From assembly GCA_013397455.1 (NCBI GenBank), contig VYZB01000211.1, forward strand, positions 143,468-207,467: a DNA stretch of 64,000 nucleotides. The letters run 5' to 3'. Under the pieces are notes generated by a model. It saw only the letters and a list, made by a program, of their open reading frames with translations. It was not told the DNA's origin and did not search any database. The translations under genes were made by a program, and so were the position numbers. This DNA is from Crotophaga sulcirostris. Taxonomy: Eukaryota > Chordata > Aves > Cuculiformes > Crotophagidae. Positions 53,201-62,200 of the stretch are shown one piece after another. Position 1 is the first letter of the stretch, and every line of letters starts with the position of its first letter.

Positions 53201-56200
53201 GTAAAGCTAAATCGCAGTCTCCTTCTCACTCTTTCTCAGTAGCCTTCAAAGGTCTCACAAGTAGCTTCATACAGGACTATGCAGTAAGTATGCTGATTTG
53301 TAGTTGCTTTCTTTCTCTATTCCTGGATCTGCTCAACTGTGTCTTTTTTGGGAAGGAAAAAGACAGATGGCCCTGAAGCTTTTATGTGCATGGTACCTGA
53401 ATGTCTCTTTTTCTTACATCAGGAAAGCATAGTTTGAAGCCACTTAGCACTACACTTAATTACGCTGTTAGTATGAGCCTATAGAAGAGATGGAGAACTA
53501 GAAAAAAGGTGAGAAGAAACAGTTGGTGGGAAAAGGTTTAGAAAGCATAAGTCCATTTTGCTAAGGGACAGGGAGAGTAAGATAACAGACTCATTTGCAG
53601 AAAGGCTAGAAAGAAAAGAGTATTTGCAGCAGAACTAGGAATTGAGATATGAAATTTTGATTGATGGACAAAAGCAACAAAATTTACAATAGAAGAGAAT
53701 GCGTAATAAGGGAGAGAGTGGAGTAGGACAGGAAAATTCTGAGGACAGGTAAAGTGCAAAGACATTCTGGGGAAAAAAAAAGACAGGCCTGAGATTTCAT
53801 GGAAACTGAACAGGGTGAAAAGAATGTTAGCAGAAAATGATGGAGCTGGCTGCAGGGGAAGTTGGAATGATGGCATGTAGAAGTTGGAAATTAATTGGTA
53901 GAAAGTAGAGGAGATACAGGCTGAGGCAATTGCTAGGAAATAGGAATGAAACGGAGAAGATAAACAAAATAGCAACCCGAGAGGCAGAAAATTTGGTTAA
54001 GCTTCCTGTTCTTATCAGGATAGTTTTAGGAGAAAAGCACAAAACACTTTGGAAGTGATTTGGGAAAAGGAAGACATGACAGGGACACTATTATGAGAAG
54101 AATGGTCAAGGGGGAAGACAGAGCTGAAGCAGAAAATTTTTAGACGAATTTAGATAATGTGTAAAGGGAGTGGTGATTAAATGGAATGAAGATGAATGTA
54201 CAGGACTTGGGAGGGAAACTACTGGGAGACAGAAAACTGGGAATGGGGGATTTATAGAGGAAATTAATAATGTAGGCTGACAAATACATGGTAAGTAACC
54301 AGATGGGGAAGAAAACGTCAATTGGAATAAGAAAGTAAGAACGGCAGTAAATGTCATTGTTCTAGTTCTTAGTAAGAGGTTTGGTAACAAAACAGTATAT
54401 AAAAGTCAAACATTATGTTTGTATGGTACCTTTTTGTGTGGGATGAGGGGGTCTTGGGAAACCGGATTGGGAGCTAGGCATAGGCATCTAGTGAACCTAC
54501 AATATGTATGGAGAAGAGGATAATCTGCTTTATTATTATTTTAAACAGAAGCAAGAAAGAAAACATTTAAAACCAGTGTCCACACCAGTTCCTAATAACT
54601 TAGTATCTGTTTGTATCAGTTAAAAATATGTAAGTATATTTGAGACCCATAATTGGGTTATCTATTATGACTATCTGTTAGCATTTTATGGATATTCCAG
54701 TAAACTGTTCTCTACCCAGTATTTTAAAAAAACCAAACTCAACCCTAAAATATCCTTTATTGCTTCTTTTTATAGTCTTATATTCAAATTTCTTTTTATT
54801 ATCTCTCCCATATTACAAAAGACTTTACATGAACTAAAAGTGAATCTGAATGAGTGCCACATGATGAAAAACAGAATGTACCCCACTTATTGACAAATCC
54901 AATTATCTTTTACACTTAAATTAGTTCTATTCCTTACTCATAAGTGATAGTTAAAAATATCTACATTAAATATAACTTCAAGTTGACAAGTATACTTTTA
55001 TTTATAATAAATAGTAGATAAAATCATGATTTCTATTTATAATTTCTTTGCCTAATATTTTCTTAAACGCGGAAATTACACTCCATATTTCAATTATTTC
55101 ACTTACAGAACTCTGCAGCTTTTCTACTTTCATTTACTTAGTTATAGAACTGTATGGCATGCTTAATACAGTAAGTTGAAAAAAAATTAATGATGATGGA
55201 TAGAAAAACTACTACCCCAGACATACTTTGATACCAAGATACAGATATATTTTGAGAGGAATAAGAAAGGTTTAAGTATTTCCCTAGTAAGTAAACTGGA
55301 CTATGAACGAGATAGTATTATATTATTATGTACATTCTACATTTGTGTATTCTACAGAATAATTCTTCCACAGTAAATATTAAACTATACAAAATATAAT
55401 TTACAGGTAAAATGTAAGGATATAATTGGAATTTTGAGAAAATGGAAAACTATAGTCTTTGTTGCCCTGATGAAAATACAAAAAAATGTTGGAAAAATTC
55501 CAGTTTCACCCACTGGAAAGCTTTTGTAGAGTTTTGCAGCTAAATTCCCCACAGAGCCCATCTGTACTGAGCATGCTTTATCCCAGTGCGGCAGGAAAGA
55601 AGCAGTTTTTTTCCCTGCAATTCTCCTCATCCCTGCAAACAACTGCCATGCTAAATATTGAGATAAGAACAGAGGAATTGTCTTTGCTTCTCTCCCTGAT
55701 ATTCAGACAGATGCAGAAGAAGAAATAGAATGTGTACTGAAAACAGTAGGGAATGTGAGCTTTATGGGGAGGCAGGGGGAAGCAGAAAATACAGACAGAG
55801 ATGTGGCACCAAACAGAAAGGCAGGGAATGTCAAGGCAACATGGACTCTCAAAATGGCTGGGCAAGAGAAGGAAGCACCAGGAAGGGTCAGACAAAGACA
55901 GGGGGCAAGGGGTCACCGAGAAGAGAAAGAGCTTGCAATTAAAGAAATAATCAGGGTGGCATGAAACTGAGTTCAGAAGAAATATTAAGGGAAAAAAACC
56001 AAAACCAAACCACGCCAGAAAGAGTGAGATTAGACATTGACAAAAGCTGGAATCAGAATGATGAGGAAGAAACTAGGAGGAACTGGGACACAGACATACA
56101 GGAATAACAGGGATAGATGCTAAGGGGGATATAGAGAAAAGGAAGTCCACAGTGAAAGGGAATTCTCCTTCCAATATTGGAAGTGAACACAAAGAGTCCT

Positions 56201-59200
56201 GACAGTCATCATTACTCTTCTGCTATTCTCGAACTATTTCTGACACTCTTTCTGAAACCTGTCAGTCTGTAATAGCTGATCCACAACGACAATCAGCTCC
56301 TACAGTTACATTTAGGTCTTAGGGTTACATGTTGTGGTAGAACTAAAAGTTCTGAAGTGTTGTATGAGAGTTAAGCTGAAAATATTAAATGATATGAAAT
56401 TGCAACTCCATTTTTTGCCTTTCTTTTGCCTTTTCCTTTCAAAAAATATTTTAATGATATGTTAAGACTGCAAAGTATAGGCAGGAAATGTCAGAATTAA
56501 GGTTGCCTTTGCAATGTGATCCAATATCATGATCGGAATATATTAGGGTCCAATCTTTTAATTAAATAATCATCTGTGCGTTGTGGTTTTTTTTTCCTAG
56601 CACCATCTTGGACAGATGAATCAAGGGAAGGTCACTAATGAGAAAGCTGTGTTTAAGTCCTTGATTTATTTTGTTGCAGAAATGGCAATATATGAAATGA
56701 GCATAAGTAGGGAGATGATAGTCAGAAAAGAATGGATAATCATAGTGAAAAAGCTGAAATACTGTTCCTATGTAGCTTGGGATAAGTCCTCTAGGATATA
56801 TGCTTCCAAAATACTCATTAGTTATCTGATGCTCATTTTATAATTTTCCAACTTGGTATCTCAGCCCATAAATGAAACAGAATTCAACAGGAACAGTACT
56901 TTTAAAAACACTGAATAAATTTGCCAAAAATTCAAAGCACCCTGAGAAACTAGGTCCTAGGTACTCAAAAGTTAAGCAAATTGCCACCTTAATCTTTCTG
57001 TGACTTTGTTCCCCAGCTTTCAAATGGGAATACTTCAAACTTCACTTCCTTGCCAGAATGCTCTGAAGATAAAGTATTAATGTTTGCAAAGAGCTCACAA
57101 ATACTGCAGTGACTTAGTGCAACAGAATGGCCTCCCAAGAAATTAGAATTCTGTCTTTGCACCAAACAAAATAATGAACTGACTAGGTTGTAACAAAATG
57201 ACATAATGACTGGATCCTTACTAAATTAATTATGTCAAACAGTGCTTTAAATAAGGCATACATTTTATGGGAAGGAAAGCAGGATTCTGGAATAACAAAC
57301 CTCATGACATGTACCCACTTCCCAGGCAACGTTTAATCTGGCATACTCCAATTTCTGAGTTATTGACTTTGCAGACATAACTTGCTTTAAATCTAAACAG
57401 TTTTGTTTATATAAATGTGTTTGTCCTACATAAGAACTTATTGCCTCTTCTGTATTTGTTTATATGTTCAACACATTAAAAGTCTGTCGACTTTTTATTC
57501 TGTTGTTACAGCCTCCTTGTGGCACACCAGTAACAACTCTTTAGGAGTTAGAGAAACTGTTTAAATAACACACAAAAGATGTCAAATGATATTGTTAAGA
57601 TGATTGACTTCAAAATGTAGAATAAAGGCAATTGAGAGTTATTACTGGAGCTAATCATTTTAGGCTTGCCTCTGAAAAATGCACCTTCATTTACAATTGA
57701 AAACAAATGCTATTTTTACTGTTTAGTATTCATGTAGGTAGACTCACCCTGTTGACTAGAGAAGACATTATAACATAAATACTATCTTAAAAATTTGCTC
57801 TTTACTAGCGTCTTGGTGTTTGCAATATATACATACATTCAGATTCACAGGGGAAGTAATATGGCTCTCTTTAGTAGTTCTGGTATAAATTTACTCAGCA
57901 GATTTGTTTTATTAAAATGTAAATAATGGGATATGGTAAATGAAAAATCCAAGAAGGGAAAGAACAGATTATTTATTGTTAATACTCGGAGTGGTTTATT
58001 GAAACATACCTTCCAGTAACTGCCACGGAATATTAGCTATGAAATTCTCATCATGCTTTGAATGTTACCCATTAGGTTTAGCCATTTGTATAGTTAAAAG
58101 GCTTGAAATGCTTCAAACGTACCTTTAAAAACATTGTTATCTCAAATCTAACTATACATATTCACAAAAACTGCATTCAGCATGCCTGAGATTCAACCTA
58201 ATATTGCTTCAAATTAATTATTCTTCTTTAATTGCTCTGTATAAACAGAAGTGACCTATTAATTTAAAGAAAATCTATCAGCACAGACTGTATTCTCTCT
58301 TATAAACAAGCAAGATGAACTTGACCTTGTTTGAACTTGTTTTGATGTGGCCCAGATGGTAGGCTACATGCTTGAATAGCAGTCTAAAGCTGAGGAAAAA
58401 CTCATATAGCAAGATCTAGATTTATAGCCTTTTGCAAATTCCTACCTTGTATTGTCCTTTCAGCATCTGTTCTGCCCCCGCTGCGGTCAGCTTCTATCTC
58501 TGGGGTCAGAGAGTCTAGAAACATAGAAAGGTAAGACTGACACATATTTCATTTGATTCTTATAGCCCTTTTTACAACCTGTTACTCCAATGCTGAATTA
58601 CAATACAATCAACCTTTGTCAGTTTTTTTAATGTTGAACAATGACTGGAGGCCAGGACAATTTTTTGTTAGACTAGCAAGATTAATGAGCAATAGATTTT
58701 CCAAGCATAAGGGGGCGAGAAAAAGAAGAAAAAAAAATTGACTTCTCAAGCTAATAAAATAAAATTGTCCTAGTTCGGACATTCTCTCCAGTGAGTTTAT
58801 TTGCACATACTATCACAGTATCACAAGGTTGGAAAGGACCTACTATATAAAGTAACAAAAAAATAAAGAGAGAAGCATCACTTTAATGAAGGAAAGAAAA
58901 GAGATTTTCTTTCTTTCCCCTCCCATCATGTTCTACATTTTCAATATAAAAAGCTTTTTGTGGCCCTTAAATTGAAAGTTAATGACACAGAGGCAAAAAT
59001 TGGATTCTTACCATTTAGGACCCTGAGACTATCTGTTGAAGCTGCCTGTTTCAGTGTCTGTTCCGCTTGCTCCCGTCGTTTAGTCTCAAATTCAAGTGCT
59101 TCCTGCAATTTCCTCTTTGCCTTCTTTTCCTTCTTTAGCCTCTTCTGAATTATTGCTAGGAAAAAAGAAAATTTGTGTATTCAGATTCGGATCTGAAACT

Positions 59201-62200
59201 TGGCTATGTGATTACTTATTAAGAGTCCTGAGAAATGCTGCAACAACTGCAACAGATAATATAAATCGATTAATTATACAATACCAATTCAAATTCCTTG
59301 AAATTTGTCTGAATCACACTGGGATATTCTAAGAGCTACTGTCCTGTACCATGGTATTGAAAACGCAGATGATACTCAGCTATAGTGTGTTTCTTTTTTT
59401 ATTTTTTAATAAACAGATGAGAATCTGTGAAAGTCCAAATCAAAAAACTTTGGAACTGGCAATGAAATGTATTTTTTTGCATCACCTGACGTAAATATGC
59501 CTTCGTCTCTGGAGGTGGGGTGGTATTTTTGGGATTAAGTCCATCATTTTTTTGTTGCCTGTACCACACAGTTAGTATGCACATAGTGATGAAGTTTTTG
59601 CCTGCCTGCCTGCAGCTTCTCTCCCACAAGAGGGAGATCCGACTACTTGGGTGCCGGGGCTGCAGGAGGAGCTCAGCCCCGACCCTGCTCTAGTCCTCAT
59701 TCCTTATAGAAAGGCGCTGAACTTTCTAATTCATCTTCAAGCTGCTGCGTCCTGCAAGGCACCTGACATCCTGACATTTATTTCTAATCCTTAGTTTCCC
59801 TTTGTCTTTCCCTTTTCTCTTTCTTGATCTTTGTCGGCCCCTGTCCCATCAGCCAACTAACCTTGAAGAACTCATAGCAAATCCTTTACAGTGCTGGAAC
59901 CCCCAGCCAAGTAAATATTACTTTGCTTTGTCAAATGCGAGAGAAAATAACAGGAAAGGAAGGAATATTTTAAAATTAAGTATTAGAAGGTCCTCATCTA
60001 GAAAAACCTCATCCCTGTGTCTCTTCAATTCAAATTTTATAAAGAAAAGAATTGCAAGATCAGGACAAAACTTCATCACTTTCTTTTTTTCTACATTACC
60101 AGTGACTTACAACCACTTGTATGACCCCTAACTGAAGGAACATATCACAGGTCGCATTCCTGATGGGGAAGGATAATATGAACAATTTTTTCTACTTAAT
60201 AAAAGCTATCGTGAGCCTCTAAAAAAATCATGTAAAGTTGTAGCGTTTACCATCATCTCCCCCACCACGCCCCAACCTTTATTACACAGGACATTTAGGG
60301 TTTTCAGGGATGTGCACATAAAAATTTTATCTCTCATAAGATCTTCCTGGATAATTCTTTCCTGGACAGTCTGCTATTTTGAAACTAAAAAGTTATCTAC
60401 TGAACTATTAACTAAAGAATTCTTTACACACACTAAAACAATTAAAAGAATTATCCTTACCAAAACCAAATGCTAGGTGATACTAGGTTTGACTGCCTAC
60501 ACCTATCTGGCCCTGTATTGTATCTCACTCCAGAGTAATCTCTGGTACATGGTTAGGGATCAATGCAGGAAATGGTAAAAATATACTTCCACCAGTTCAT
60601 ACTCCCCATTTCCAGTAGTCTGTGATGCTGCTATCTTTCCTAAAATACAAGTAACGAAATTTTTTAAGGGAACTATCACTGTTATTGCTCTTTAATATGC
60701 TAACGATAACTACTTTTAGGTTGATCTTGGACATTTTGTGTTGTTATTCAGAACTAACCGTTCTGACACAAAACGAATATAAGCACATACCCTGTAGTGA
60801 GAACAGCTACATAATTTACAACCAAGACTTCGGAGTTTTGGTTGTTTCTCATTTTGTATAGTACCCACTTCTTTATAGGCTAATTAGCTTATACTATCAA
60901 AGAACATCTAGTATCTACACACAGGCTAAACTAAATACATTTTGAATCATTGTACGGTTTTAATGTTTTCATTATAAGTACTTTGAAAGTGATTGCAATA
61001 AATGAGAAGGAAACATATGTTGCTTCCTGAATTAAATTGTCATCATGGCTGACACATTGTAGATGTGAATACAGCAGTCAGAGACAGAATTAGCAAGCCC
61101 TTACTGTGTAGCTGCTCACAGAAGAGATATTATCCTACTTTCACCAGTTGATGAGACACATCCTACAGCCTTAGGAATCATCAGATGGAATATTTACAAA
61201 GAAGGAAGGAAACAGTACAGAAAATAAGCAGCTCTGTAGAACATACAGTAGCAGTAGTGAAAATCATATTCCAAAAAATGGCAAGAATATTCAGACATAT
61301 CTACTAAAGAAAAAGCTATTTGACTTGTGTTAACACGACAAGCAAAAGACAGATATTGCCTATTGTGTAAGATCCCACCAACCTATGGGTTTAACCTGTA
61401 TGTGACACATTGACTAGTGTTTTTATGTTGTAAATTTAAATGTATTTCAGCTTTTAATACAATGTCTCTTAACAGGGATATGGTATGCTTCTCCCATCTT
61501 GCTCATGCTTCCATTAAGACGTGCGAAACTGTGATGTGATACTCTGTCTGGAAAATTAATAGTAGGTAAAGACTCCTTTGTGTTTTTATACCTTTACTTG
61601 AAGAAAAAAATTCTCACAATAATTACAATCTGTCCTTATTTTATCTCTTTTTCTTGGATCTGTTCATTTTAAAGAATAATCCATTACTTTTCTTTCCTTT
61701 TAACGGAAGTATACACTAGCAGAGAGAGTCATCCTCATTATATTTACTTTGCAGCATACCACTATTAAGTGTTCAAATCCATTCCTGTTCGGCGTGACTC
61801 TTTTACCAGTGCAATATCATCATTAGAGGGATACATATGAAAAAAGGTAGGTAATGTATCATGTTGAAAATAACACTGGCCATTATTTCAGTACCCCGAA
61901 AAACTCTTTCCTGACATAAAACTTGGTGTGAAATTCATTTTGATTAATTTTAACTGCTCAAAATATATGTTTTGAGCAGCCTAGTCAAATTCATCCCTCT
62001 GGAGCTAAAGGGAAGAGAAAAAAAGTCTTCACAGTGTAACTGATCCCATCTACCTGTCTGAGAACAGAATATATGAATCTCTATCTTTATTGACCAGAAA
62101 GGGAACTTTTATTAATTTAAATGATATGCTTAACTTCTAGATGGCAAAATCCAAGTAAGGTCAGATGTGTGTGCCACCCCAGCCTTTTAGGTTGTGCATG

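Larger units (their letters stand above)
26265..58445 (-). other. DACH1: Last intron of DACH1 (about 32.2 kb)
   Basis: Bounded by the donor CAAG|gtagg after the 58446 exon and the acceptor catattttag before 26264. It holds the CR1 pieces, simple repeats, regulatory candidates and purine-rich blocks listed separately. Other parts (26490-27660, 27720-29280, 30000-31490, 31750-39540, 39580-42880, 43600-45600, 45640-48150, 56160-58440) are AT-rich, with no recognised gene, RNA or transposon. I saw no alternative coding exon with convincing splice sites. Confidence 0.9.

Noticed and set aside
53538..53975. 145-codon minus-strand open frame, the longest in the window
   Set aside because: It is Ser/Phe/Leu-rich because the opposite strand is purine-rich. 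There is no domain, no splice partner and no conserved-looking segment.
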